A DNA stretch of 64,000 nucleotides, taken from NCBI RefSeq assembly GCF_001942305.1, contig NZ_MKKE01000007.1, positions 1-64,000 of the forward strand. Direction: 5' to 3'. The notes beneath the pieces were generated by a model. The model was not told where the DNA came from, ran no database searches, and was given only the letters and a program-made list of their open reading frames with translations. Positions 8,326 to 16,513 of the stretch are shown one piece after another (within the stretch, counting starts at the first letter, position 1; every line of letters starts with the position of its first letter). The position numbers and the translations under genes are program-made. The stretch is from Saccharomonospora sp. CUA-673 (lineage in GTDB: Bacteria; Actinomycetota; Actinomycetes; Mycobacteriales; Pseudonocardiaceae).

Positions 8326-9707
8326 CTAGTCCCTCACTGTCCACGTCGGACCATTGGGGGTGTCCTCCACGGCGATGCCCGCGGAGGTCAGCTGGTCGCG
8401 GATGGCGTCCGCGCGCGCGAAGTCCTTGTCGGCGCGAGCTGCGTGCGCTCGGCCAGCAGCCCGTCGACGAGCGTGCCGAGGGCCTTCGTCTCGCCGCCGC
8501 CCGCGGAGGCGTCCTGCCACTGGTCGCCCAACGGGTCGAGCCCGAGCACGTGCACCATGCCGCGCACGGCCTCGGCGAACTCGAGCGCCTTGGTCTCGTC
8601 GCCGGTGTCGAGCGCGGTGTTGCCGTCGCGCACGGTGTTGTGCAGCACGGCGAACGCCTGCGGGGTGCCGAGGTCGTCGTCGAGCGCGGCGGCGAACTCG
8701 GCGGGCACCTCGCCCACGCGCACGTCGCGCGCCGACGCCACGCGGCGCAGGAAACCCTCGATCCGCCGGTAGCCCTGGGCGGCCTCGGCGAGTGCCTCGT
8801 CGGAGTACTCGATCGTCGACCGGTAGTGCGGCTGCACGAGGTAGTAGCGCAGCTCCACCGGCCGGGCCTTCTCCAGCAGCGCCGGGATGGCCACGATGTT
8901 GCCGAGCGACTTCGACATCTTCTCGCCCGAGAGCGTCACCCACGCGTTGTGGAGCCAGTACCGGGCGAAGCCGTCGCCCGCGGCGTGCGACTGTGCGCGC
9001 TCGTTCTCGTGGTGCGGGAACACCAGGTCGACGCCGCCGCCGTGGATGTCGAACTCGGCACCCAGGTAGGCCGTGGCCATGGCCGAGCACTCGAGGTGCC
9101 AGCCGGGACGGCCGTCGCCCCACGGCGTCGGCCACGACGGCTCACCGGGCTTGCTCGCCTTCCACAGCGTGAAATCGCGCGGGTCGCGCTTGCCCTCGGC
9201 GGCCGTTTCGCCCTGCTGCATCTCCTCGAGGCGCTGGCCGGACAGGCTGCCGTAGTCGGGTTGCGACGACACGGAGAAGTAGACGTCGCCGCCGGAGGCG
9301 TAGGCGTGCCCGCGCTCGATCAGCCGCTCGATCAGCTCGACCATCTGCGTGACGTGGCCGGTGGCGCGCGGCGAGATGGACGCGGGCACGCAGCCGAGCA
9401 CGGTGTAGGCGTCCTCGAAGGCGCGTTCGTGCGTCGCGGCCCACTCCCACCACGGCCTGCCCGCGTCGGCGGCCTTGGTGAGGATCTTGTCGTCGATGTC
9501 GGTGACGTTGCGGACCATCAGCACATCGAGTCCACTGTGGAGGAGCCAGCGGCGCAGGACGTCGTAGTTCAGCGCGCCGCGGACGTGCCCGATGTGCGGA
9601 ACGCCCTGGACGGTGGCCCCACAGACGTACATGGACGCCGTTCCACTGCGCGCGGGATGGAATTCCCGTACGTCCCTGGTCGCGGTGTCGTAAAGATGGA
9701 GGGCCAC
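8326..9707 (-). CDS. cysS: Cysteinyl-tRNA synthetase (frameshifted near the 3' end)
   Basis: Class I aminoacyl-tRNA synthetase charging tRNA-Cys. Start GTG 9707 gives [12 protein letters not shown]. The HIGH-type motif appears as [14 protein letters not shown], the zinc ligands lie in YVCGATVQG and [18 protein letters not shown] supplies the histidines, and KMSKSLGN is the KMSKS loop. The frame breaks near 8437; the normal C-terminus ([17 protein letters not shown]) continues after restoring one base and stops at TAG 8326. An essential gene with a one-base lesion suggests a sequence error. The gene lies in the conserved rlmB-cysS-ispF-ispD-carD block. Confidence 0.93.
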
Positions 9708-9723
9708 ACCGAAATGGTACGGG

Positions 9724-10410
9724 CTACAACACGCCGTGCTCGCGCAGGGCGGTGCGCAGCCCGTCCGGTCGCTGAGCCGTGGGCAGGGGCTCGACCAGCG
9801 CGAACGCACAGCCGATGTCGCGTGCGCCGCCGTCGGCGTCGGTGTGGTCGCCGACCATGAGGGTGCGTTCGGCCGGGGTGCCGAGGCGGTCCACGAGGAT
9901 GCGGAACACCTCCGGGTCGGGCTTGATGGCGCCGACCTCGTAGGACAGCACGAACTCGTCGATGTGGGCGTCGAGTCCGAGCGCGGTGAACGCGGGCCGG
10001 ATGTCGAACGCGATGTTGCTGAGCACGCCCACCTTGACGCCCTTGCCGGCGAGTTCGGTGATGACGTCGGCGGTGTCCGGGTAGGGCGTCCACTCGGCGG
10101 GGTTGATCAGCGTGCGGTACAGCGCCTCGCCCTGCTCGCGGCCGGGCACGCCGCTCTGCCGGAGGATCTCCAGGTACGCCTTGTGGTGCAGCGCCGGGTC
10201 GAGGTCGCGGTTCTCCCACGCGTGCCGGTGCTCGTCGTCGAGGTCGACCGTGAGGGTGACGGGCGCGGTCATCCGGCGCAGCAGTTCGGCCTGCGCGGCG
10301 GCGTCCAACGGCGTGCCGGCGTCGTCGACCATGCCGGCGAACCACGACTCGTGCTCGTCGAGTCGGAACAACGTGCCCGAGAAGTCGAACATCACCGCGT
10401 CGATCGCCAT
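9724..10410 (-). CDS. HAD-superfamily hydrolase
   Basis: 228 residues from ATG 10410. Motif I is MFDFSGTLF, with the nucleophile Asp but Ser in place of the usual Gly (DxDGT). Motif II is [10 protein letters not shown], the conserved Lys is in AIKPDPEVF, and motif III/IV is [17 protein letters not shown]. An alpha-helical C1 cap lies between motifs I and II, as in haloacid dehalogenase or phosphoglycolate phosphatase-like proteins. The substrate is unknown. The gene is inserted between ispF and cysS on the same strand (11 bp after ispF), so it probably belongs to that operon. Confidence 0.85.
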   Translation of the reverse strand: MAIDAVMFDFSGTLFRLDEHESWFAGMVDDAGTPLDAAAQAELLRRMTAPVTLTVDLDDEHRHAWENRDLDPALHHKAYLEILRQSGVPGREQGEALYRTLINPAEWTPYPDTADVITELAGKGVKVGVLSNIAFDIRPAFTALGLDAHIDEFVLSYEVGAIKPDPEVFRILVDRLGTPAERTLMVGDHTDADGGARDIGCAFALVEPLPTAQRPDGLRTALREHGVL

Positions 10411-10420
10411 GTCGATCACG

Positions 10421-10887
10421 TTACCGGGGCAGCAGCAGGGCGGTGGCGACGGCGGCGATGCCCTCGCCGCGGCCGGTGAGGCCCAGGCCGTCGCTGGTCG
10501 TGCCGGACACGCTGACCGGCCCGCCCGCCGCCTCGGACAGCACGCGCTGGGCCTCCTCGCGGCGGGTGCCGATGCGCGGCCGGTTGCCGATGACCTGCAC
10601 GACCGCGTTACCGACGACGAAACCGGCGGTCTCGACACGGTTGCGGGCCTCGGCGAGCAGTTCGACGCCGTGGGCGCCGGTCCACCGCGGGTCGCCGGTG
10701 CCGAAGACGGCGCCGAGGTCGCCGAGCCCGGCCGCCGACAGGAGCGCGTCGCACAGCGCGTGGGAGGCGACGTCGCCGTCGGAGTGGCCCGCGCAGCCGT
10801 CGTCGTCGGGCCAGAGCAGTCCGGCGATCCAGCAGTCGCGGCCGGGTTCGATCGGGTGGACGTCGACGCCTGGCCGATACGGGTCAT
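10421..10887 (-). CDS. ispF: 2-C-methyl-D-erythritol 2,4-cyclodiphosphate synthase (frameshifted near start)
   Basis: MEP-pathway enzyme converting CDP-ME-2-phosphate to MEcPP. ATG 10887 gives MTRIGQ. Restoring one base near 10873 (GG to GGG) gives the standard [10 protein letters not shown], with its metal ligands Asp and His, then [16 protein letters not shown] and [16 protein letters not shown], and [20 protein letters not shown] near the end; stop TAA at 10421. About 155 residues, normal length. It overlaps the end of ispD by 4 nt. The frame break is so close to the start that automated gene finders could miss the gene. Confidence 0.9.
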
Positions 10888-11554
10888 GCGGGGGTCTCCG
10901 TGGTCAGCAGGGCCTCGATGACGGCGACGTCGAACGGCGTGGCGATGCGCATGCCGAGCGGGTCGCCGGGGACGGTGCGGATCTCGCCGCCGAACAGGTC
11001 CGGGTCGGCGAGCAGCTCGGCCGGGTCGGACGTGCGCCGGGCGCGAGCGCGCGTTCCAGCGCGGCGGCGCGGAACGCGAGCGGACTCTGGACGTGGCGCA
11101 GGTGCGTGCGGTCGCGGGTGCCGCGGACGACCCCGTCGGCGTCGACGACCTTGACGGTGTCGGCGACGGGCAGCACGGGTACGGCCACGTCCACGTGGGT
11201 GTCGACGGTGTCGATGGCGCTGCGCAGGACGGCGGCGGGGACGAAGGGCCGGGCGGGGTCGTGGACGAGCACGACGTCGTCGGCTGCCGCGGCCGTCGCG
11301 GTGAGCCCGGCGCGCAGCGGGTCGTCCTCGGCGGTGTCGACGACGTGCACGCGGGGGTCGGCCGGGGTCTCTACCGCACTCGGGGTCCCTACAGCACGAT
11401 GCCGTGCCGGTCCTGCCACGACGATCCGGTCCACGCATCCGGAGTCGAGCAGGCCGTGCACGGCATGTGACAACAATGGTTCCCCGCGGACGAGCAACGG
11501 CGCGTCAGAATGACACGCGTCATCGTTCGTGAGAACCAGCGCGATGACGTTCAG
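10884..11554 (-). CDS. ispD: IspD-like cytidylyltransferase (frameshifted; atypical N-terminus)
   Basis: Position between carD and ispF, plus [34 protein letters not shown] and [13 protein letters not shown], identify the IspD fold (2-C-methyl-D-erythritol 4-phosphate cytidylyltransferase). Near 11040 the frame breaks and resumes as [17 protein letters not shown]. The N-terminus is odd: instead of the CTP-binding block (PAAGxGxR..PKA) it reads [18 protein letters not shown] before [17 protein letters not shown]. The only in-frame upstream start I find is CTG 11554; GTG/ATG options are inside the domain. It may be a degenerate or non-canonical IspD, or the region may carry more errors. Confidence 0.7.
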
Positions 11555-11589
11555 GTTCTTATGCCTCGTGCTTTGTGTTGCGGTGAGAA

Positions 11590-12081
11590 CTAGACGACGG
11601 CGGTCTCGAGGACCTCGTCGAGGAGCACCTCGGCCTTGCCCTCGTCGGTGCCCTCGGCCAGCGCCAGTTCGCTCACGAGGATCTGTCGAGCCTTGGCCAG
11701 CATCCGCTTCTCGCCTGCGGACAAGCCCCGGTCCTTCTCCCGCCGCCAGAGGTCGCGCACCACTTCGGCCACCTTGTTCACATCGCCGGAGGCGAGCTTC
11801 TCGAGGTTGGCCTTGTACCGACGCGACCAGTTGGTCGGCTCGTCGGTGTGGGGAGCACGCAGCACGTCGAAAACGTGATTGAGTCCGTCTTCGCCCACGA
11901 CATCACGCACGCCGACGATCTCGGCGTTGTCTGCGGGAACGCGAACGGTGAGATCACCCTGTGCGACCTTGAGCACGAGGTACTGCTTCTCCTCGCCCTT
12001 GATCACACGGGTCTCGATCGCTTCGATGAGTGCGGCACCGTGGTGCGGGTAGACGACGGTCTCTCCGACCTTAAAAACCAT
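11590..12081 (-). CDS. carD: CarD-family RNA polymerase-binding transcription regulator
   Basis: 163 residues. The N-terminal RNAP-interaction domain ([20 protein letters not shown]) is followed by a helical DNA-binding domain with the conserved Trp in [16 protein letters not shown], which wedges the upstream edge of the -10 bubble. CarD stabilises open complexes at rRNA and other promoters and is essential in mycobacteria. It is the promoter-proximal gene of the carD-ispD-ispF-cysS-rlmB block and is divergent from lpqE. Confidence 0.95.
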   Translation of the reverse strand: MVFKVGETVVYPHHGAALIEAIETRVIKGEEKQYLVLKVAQGDLTVRVPADNAEIVGVRDVVGEDGLNHVFDVLRAPHTDEPTNWSRRYKANLEKLASGDVNKVAEVVRDLWRREKDRGLSAGEKRMLAKARQILVSELALAEGTDEGKAEVLLDEVLETAVV

Positions 12082-12465
12082 GTGTCCTCTGCCCCTTTCG
12101 CTGAATCCAGCTTAGCACGGCATGCATGTCTCCAACCAGGCGGTCGCGTTCGTCCTCGCAGGTCAGTGGCCTGATCTGGGTGGTTCAGGGGCTTGACAAA
12201 AGCGCTATTCGCATACTCACGCAGGTGGGCCGGGCCGGTTTCGACGCACTTTCCAATTCCACTGTGGACCTCGATGGTCGTGCCGTCCGCGCGAGGGTCG
12301 GCGCGGCCCACGTCCCGGGTCCGCCTCGGGCGTCCCGACCTCTACAGAGTGTCGTACTCGCCACCAGGTGATGTCTTCGCGAGGCGGCCGGGATAGTCTC
12401 CAGACAGACCGGACTCGCCGATGCGGGCCGGTTGTGCGTTGTAGGCGCTAGGAAGGACTCGAGCA
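12082..12465. promoter_or_regulatory. Divergent carD / lpqE intergenic region
   Basis: 384 bp without a gene. A TTGACA hexamer at 12193-12198 with TACTCA 15 bp downstream is a possible plus-strand promoter. A ribosome-binding site GGAAGGA lies just before the lpqE start. No stable hairpin or riboswitch was recognised. Confidence 0.4.
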
Positions 12466-13016
12466 GTGAAACGTCGCATGATCGGTGCGGGCATTGCGGG
12501 CATCGCGCTCCTCGTCGCGGGCTGCGGCGCAGGTCAGATCACGCAGACGGACCAGCAGGTGGGGATGGTCGACGGCGCTGCTGCCGAGGCCGACACCATC
12601 TTCATCCGCAACGCCGAGATCGCCTACCCCGACCACGTGCAGCCGGCGGCCTACCTCGAGGGCGACGACGCGACGTGGTCCTCAGCATGATCAACACCGG
12701 TCAGAACCCCGACGAGCTCGTCTCGGTCACCTCGCCGGACGCCGATGACGCCAGCATCTCGGGCCGGACGACGCTGCCCGCCGACACCACGGTGGCCGTG
12801 GGCCCCGAGGCGCCGCAGGAGGGCAGCCACCAGCTGCACGCCGAGATCACGCTCAACGGCCTGAACCGCGAGGTGCGCCCCGGCCAGGACGTCACCGCGA
12901 CGTTGACCTTCCGCGAGGCCGGCACCGTCGAGGTCCGCATGCCCGTGAAGACGCCCGACGAGCCGCGCCACAACGAGCCCGTCCCGGAGCCCGAGAAGCA
13001 CCTCACCCCGCACTGA
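12466..13016 (+). CDS. lpqE: LpqE-like lipoprotein, PCu(A)C-like fold (frameshifted)
   Basis: A signal peptide with lipobox LLVAGCGA places Cys at about residue 20. The mature part contains [14 protein letters not shown], then [18 protein letters not shown] after a one-base break near 12672, and [20 protein letters not shown] at the end. The fold pattern resembles copper-chaperone PCu(A)C domains, but I do not see the Met/His copper site, as in mycobacterial LpqE. Its position between carD and radA matches the M. tuberculosis order Rv3583c-Rv3584-Rv3585. It overlaps the convergent ABC-F gene by 14 bp. Confidence 0.8.
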
Positions 13017-14700
13017 TCGACGTCCGCCGGCCGCGACTCGGCTCGAGTCGCGGCCAGGCGGCCAGATCGGCGAGCAGTTGCCGATCGTGCGTCGCGACCA
13101 CGACCGCACACGACGTGTCGTGCAGTGCCTCCGTGATCTCGTCGACCAGGCCGATCGACAGATGGTTCGTGGGCTCGTCCAGCATGAGCAGGTCGGGCTC
13201 CGAAGCCAGGCACATGGCCAGATGCAAGCGGCGCCGCTGGCCCTGGGACAGGCGTTCCACCGAGGTGCGCATCGACGCCGCGTCCAGCAGCCCCATCCCG
13301 GACAGCGACAACGCCCGGCCGATCGCGCCCTGAGCCTCGAGCCGGTCGACGTGCTCCCGGTAGACCTGGTGCGCCGTGCGCGAACCGGCCCGAACCGGCA
13401 CCTCCTGGGACAGCAGTGACACTCGGGCGCCGTGATGGACCCGCAGCGTTCCCGTCGTCGGCTCCACCCGTCCGGCGAGCACGCCGAGCAGGGTGGACTT
13501 GCCTGCGCCGTTCGGCCCGGTGAGCACCAGCCGGTCGCCGCCCCCGATCGAGATGTCGACCGGTTCGGGCAACCGGCCGTCCACGGTCAGCCCGTGCCCG
13601 TCCAGTACCGGACGTCCGGGACGCACCCGCAACTCGGGCCACGTCAGGTGCCGTGGCGGTTCCGGCACGGTGATGCGGTGCCGTTCGAGTTCCTCGACCC
13701 TCCGGTTGAAGGCCTGCACGACCCCGGCCGTACGGGCCGCCCGCTGGTGTTTACCGGTGCCCTTCTCGGGTCGCCAGCCGGTGTGCAACCGGCCACGGGC
13801 GTCCTCGGCGGCCTGCGTGAGCTGGGCGTGTTCGGCCTGCTGGGTGGTGTAGTCCTGTTCCCACCGCTGCCGTTCGCGCCCGCGACCCTCCACCCAGCCG
13901 TCGTAGCCGCCCGCGTACCGGCGGGGCAGCCCGTCCCGGCTGGGGTCGAGGTCGAGGAACGTCGTGGCGACCGCGCGCAGCAGTGCTCGGTCGTGACTGA
14001 CCACCGCCACACCTCCCGGGTGCTCCCGCAGGCGCCGGGTCAGGAAGTCCAGGGCGTCCGCGTCCAGGTGGTTGGTGGGCTCGTCCAGCAGGAGCAGGTC
14101 GGTGTTCGAACCCAGCACGACGGCCAGCCGGACGCGGTAGCGCTGCCCGACCGACAGGGTCGACAACGGCCGGTCGCGGTCGGTGCAGGCACCGAGACCT
14201 TCCAGGGCGACGTCGATCCGCCGCTCGGCGTCCCACGCGTCGAGGACGGTCGCAGCCTCGAGCGCGTGGGCATAGGCGTCCTCGGCGCCGGGTTCGCCCG
14301 CGGCGAGGGCCTCGGTCGCCGCGTCCAGCAGGTCCAGCGCGGTGAGGCTGTCGCCGACCGCGGCCGTGACCAGGTCGCCCACGGTGCGGTCGTCGTCGGC
14401 CGCGAGGGTTTGTTCGACCAGGGCGAGCGTGCCGGTGCGCGACACCGTGCCCGTGTCCGGGACGAGGCGTCCGGCCAGCACGTGCAGCAACGTCGTCTTG
14501 CCGCGTCCGTTCTCGCCGACGATCGCCAGGCGGGCGCCCGCGGCGACGGTGACGTCGACACCGGACAGGACGGTGCGTTCGCCCAGCGAGACGGCGACGC
14601 CGTCCGCGCGGACGTGCGCGGCCGCGCCCGCGGGCAGTTCCGAGGAAAGCGCAGAATGCGCAGAAATGGACGGTGCAGAAGAAGGATCTGTGCGAAGCAT
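13003..14700 (-). CDS. ABC-F ATPase (antibiotic-resistance / ribosome-protection type)
   Basis: 565 residues from ATG 14700 with two nucleotide-binding domains and no membrane segment. NBD1 has Walker [10 protein letters not shown], signature LSVGQ and Walker [16 protein letters not shown]2 has [14 protein letters not shown] and [12 protein letters not shown]. Between them is a charged linker (about residues 230-330: [19 protein letters not shown]) with the [13 protein letters not shown] basic stretch. The length and linker resemble actinomycete ARE-ABC-F proteins (lincosamide, macrolide or pleuromutilin protection) rather than housekeeping EttA. The upstream region holds an 11-residue leader ORF and hairpins, one of which pairs the ribosome-binding site, consistent with antibiotic-inducible expression. 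Confidence 0.87.
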   Translation of the reverse strand: MLRTDPSSAPSISAHSALSSELPAGAAAHVRADGVAVSLGERTVLSGVDVTVAAGARLAIVGENGRGKTTLLHVLAGRLVPDTGTVSRTGTLALVEQTLAADDDRTVGDLVTAAVGDSLTALDLLDAATEALAAGEPGAEDAYAHALEAATVLDAWDAERRIDVALEGLGACTDRDRPLSTLSVGQRYRVRLAVVLGSNTDLLLLDEPTNHLDADALDFLTRRLREHPGGVAVVSHDRALLRAVATTFLDLDPSRDGLPRRYAGGYDGWVEGRGRERQRWEQDYTTQQAEHAQLTQAAEDARGRLHTGWRPEKGTGKHQRAARTAGVVQAFNRRVEELERHRITVPEPPRHLTWPELRVRPGRPVLDGHGLTVDGRLPEPVDISIGGGDRLVLTGPNGAGKSTLLGVLAGRVEPTTGTLRVHHGARVSLLSQEVPVRAGSRTAHQVYREHVDRLEAQGAIGRALSLSGMGLLDAASMRTSVERLSQGQRRRLHLAMCLASEPDLLMLDEPTNHLSIGLVDEITEALHDTSCAVVVATHDRQLLADLAAWPRLEPSRGRRTSISAG

Positions 14701-14705
14701 GTGCG

Positions 14706-14807
14706 TTCTCTCAGCTCGTCGAGAGCCGGGCAGCACACGTGAGGCCGCCCGGCGCGGGGCCAGGTCGGCGGCTGGAGATTCAGTCGGGTTCGGCCGCCGT
14801 CAGCGGC
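14706..14807 (-). promoter_or_regulatory. Putative ribosome-mediated attenuator of the ABC-F gene
   Basis: Read on the minus strand after the leader stop, there are three stems. GCCGC/GCGGC (14803-14807 with 14793-14797) spans the leader stop. GCCGCCCGG/CCGGGCAGC (14744-14752 with 14726-14734, one wobble) follows. CTCTC/GAGAG (14721-14725 with 14708-14712) comes last. The final GAGAG is the only ribosome-binding-site-like sequence before ATG 14700, 7 nt away, so this stem would hide it. Confidence 0.6.
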
Positions 14808-14835
14808 GGAACCAGGGCTTCGCGTAGAAGTTCAT
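14800..14835 (-). CDS. Leader peptide of the ABC-F gene (MNFYAKPWFRR)
   Basis: ATG 14833-14835 opens an 11-codon ORF ending at TGA 14800-14802, about 100 nt upstream of the ABC-F start. It is followed at once by stable hairpins. Short leader ORFs of this kind control ABC-F and erm genes through drug-stalled ribosomes. There is no strong Shine-Dalgarno sequence, so it could be leaderless. Sequence alone supports the ORF and its position; translation is inferred. Confidence 0.55.
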   Translation of the reverse strand: MNFYAKPWFRR

Positions 14836-14942
14836 GTCCGCCACGATACGGACGGCGACCACGGGCGGCCACCGAATTGGGTGTCCGCGTGGGGCGCCTC
14901 ACCCTGCGTGGAACTGTCGGGGTCTGCCGATACGGTCCGTGC

Positions 14943-16310
14943 GTGGCCAAGAAGACGTCGAGTACCTACCGCTGCGCCGAATGCGGCAACGAGGTCGCGA
15001 AGTGGGTCGGTCGCTGCCCGGAATGTCAGGCGTGGGGCACGATCGAGGAGCGCGGGGACGCGCGTCCGCAGGTCGCACGCGTGGCCGCAGGTGCGCCGAG
15101 TGCGCCCGCCCGTCCGATCGGGCAGGTCGACGTCGAATCCGCCCGCGCCGACGCCACCGGGGTGTCCGAACTCGACCGTGTGCTCGGCGGCGGGCTGGTG
15201 CCCGGGGTCGTCGTGCTGTTGGCCGGCGAGCCGGGGGTCGGCAAGTCGACCCTGCTGCTCGAGGTCGCCCACCGCTGGGCCGCGCGCGGCGGCGCGCCCT
15301 CCCTGTACGTCACCGGTGAGGAATCGGCCGGACAGGTGCGGCTGCGCGCCGAACGCACCGGCAACGTCGACGACGCGATGTACCTCGCCGCCGAGAGCGA
15401 CCTGTCGGCCCTGCTCGGTCACGTGGACGACGTCAAACCCGGACTGGTCATCGTGGACTCGGTCCAGACCATGTCGTCGCCGCAGGTCGACGGCAGCCCC
15501 GGCGGCGTCACGCAGGTCCGCGCCGTCACCGCGGCGCTCGTCGCGCTGGCCAAGGAACGCGGACTGCCGGTGGTGCTCGTCGGGCACGTCACCAAGGAGG
15601 GCTCGGTCGCGGGCCCGCGCGTGCTGGAGCACCTCGTCGACGTCGTCCTGCACTTCGAGGGCGACCGCCACTCCACGCTGCGCATGGTCCGCGGCGTCAA
15701 GAACAGGTTCGGACCGGCCGACGAGATCGGCTGCTTCGAACTGCGCGACGACGGCATCGTGGGCGTGCCCGACCCGTCCGGACTGTTCGTCAACCGGCAC
15801 GCCGAGGCGGTGCCCGGCACCGCCGTGACCGTGACCGTCGAGGGCAAACGGCCGCTGCTGGCCGAGGTGCAGGCCCTCGTCGGCAAGTCCTACCTCAACC
15901 AGCCGCGCCGGGCGGTCAGCGGACTCGACTCGTCCCGGCTGAGCATGGTGCTGGCCGTGCTGGAGAAACGCGGCGGCGTACAGCTGGGCGACAAGGACGT
16001 CTACGCCGCGACCGTCGGCGGGATGAAGGTGACCGAACCGGCCGTCGACCTGGCCGCGGCACTCGCCGTCTCGTCGGCGTTCACCGACCAGGCGCTGTCG
16101 CCGAAGCTCGTGGCCATCGGCGAGGTCGGCCTCGCCGGCGAGGTGCGCCGCGTGACGGGCGTCGGGCGGCGGCTCGGCGAGGCCGTGCGCATGGGCTTCA
16201 CCCACGCCCTGGTGCCGCCCGACCCCGGGCCGTTGCCGGACGGGATCAAGGCACTCGAGGTCGCGGACCTGGCCAGCGCCGTGCACGCGGTCGGCTACGT
16301 GCCCGGCTGA
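14943..16310 (+). CDS. radA: DNA repair protein RadA
   Basis: 455 residues from GTG 14943. The N-terminal C4 zinc finger is YRCAECG..CPECQAWG. Next comes a RecA-like ATPase with Walker A GEPGVGKST and Walker B LVIVDSVQT. The RadA-specific KNRFG motif (VKNRFGPADEIG) and a C-terminal Lon-protease-like domain (GEVGLAGEVRRV) complete the family layout. RadA promotes branch migration in homologous recombination. In many actinobacteria disA follows radA; here it does not, and the next gene converges on radA. Confidence 0.95.
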   Translation: MAKKTSSTYRCAECGNEVAKWVGRCPECQAWGTIEERGDARPQVARVAAGAPSAPARPIGQVDVESARADATGVSELDRVLGGGLVPGVVVLLAGEPGVGKSTLLLEVAHRWAARGGAPSLYVTGEESAGQVRLRAERTGNVDDAMYLAAESDLSALLGHVDDVKPGLVIVDSVQTMSSPQVDGSPGGVTQVRAVTAALVALAKERGLPVVLVGHVTKEGSVAGPRVLEHLVDVVLHFEGDRHSTLRMVRGVKNRFGPADEIGCFELRDDGIVGVPDPSGLFVNRHAEAVPGTAVTVTVEGKRPLLAEVQALVGKSYLNQPRRAVSGLDSSRLSMVLAVLEKRGGVQLGDKDVYAATVGGMKVTEPAVDLAAALAVSSAFTDQALSPKLVAIGEVGLAGEVRRVTGVGRRLGEAVRMGFTHALVPPDPGPLPDGIKALEVADLASAVHAVGYVPG

Positions 16311-16320
16311 ACAGCGAACG

Positions 16321-16406
16321 GGCTACCCGGAACCTGCCTCGGGCGAAAGGGGCGAGGTTCCTGGTAGCCGGCCGGGGCGCCCCCGACGCGCGTCCCGGCC
16401 GGCTAC
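16321..16406. terminator. Two overlapping hairpins downstream of radA
   Basis: Hairpin 1 pairs GGCTACC-c-GGAACCT (16321-16335) with AGGTTCC-t-GGTAGCC (16355-16369). Hairpin 2 pairs GTAGCCGGCCGGG (16364-16376) exactly with CCCGGCCGGCTAC (16394-16406). They share 16364-16369, so they cannot form together. They lie in the convergent radA/OtsB-GH15 gap and probably end transcription. Confidence 0.65.
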
Positions 16407-16476
16407 ATCGACGGGACGTACCGACCGGGACGTGCTGGTGCATATTCGGCGCATTTGTGACGTGAATCACTTCGAT

Positions 16477-16507
16477 GGGTGAGGTTCGGACGCGCCGAAC
16501 CTCACCC
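16477..16507. terminator. Hairpin terminator of the OtsB-GH15 gene
   Basis: GGGTGAGGTTCGG (16477-16489) and CCGAACCTCACCC (16495-16507) are exact reverse complements with a 5-nt loop, directly beside the stop codon at 16514. The symmetry means it could act on both strands. Confidence 0.7.
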
Positions 16508-16513
16508 GGGTGC

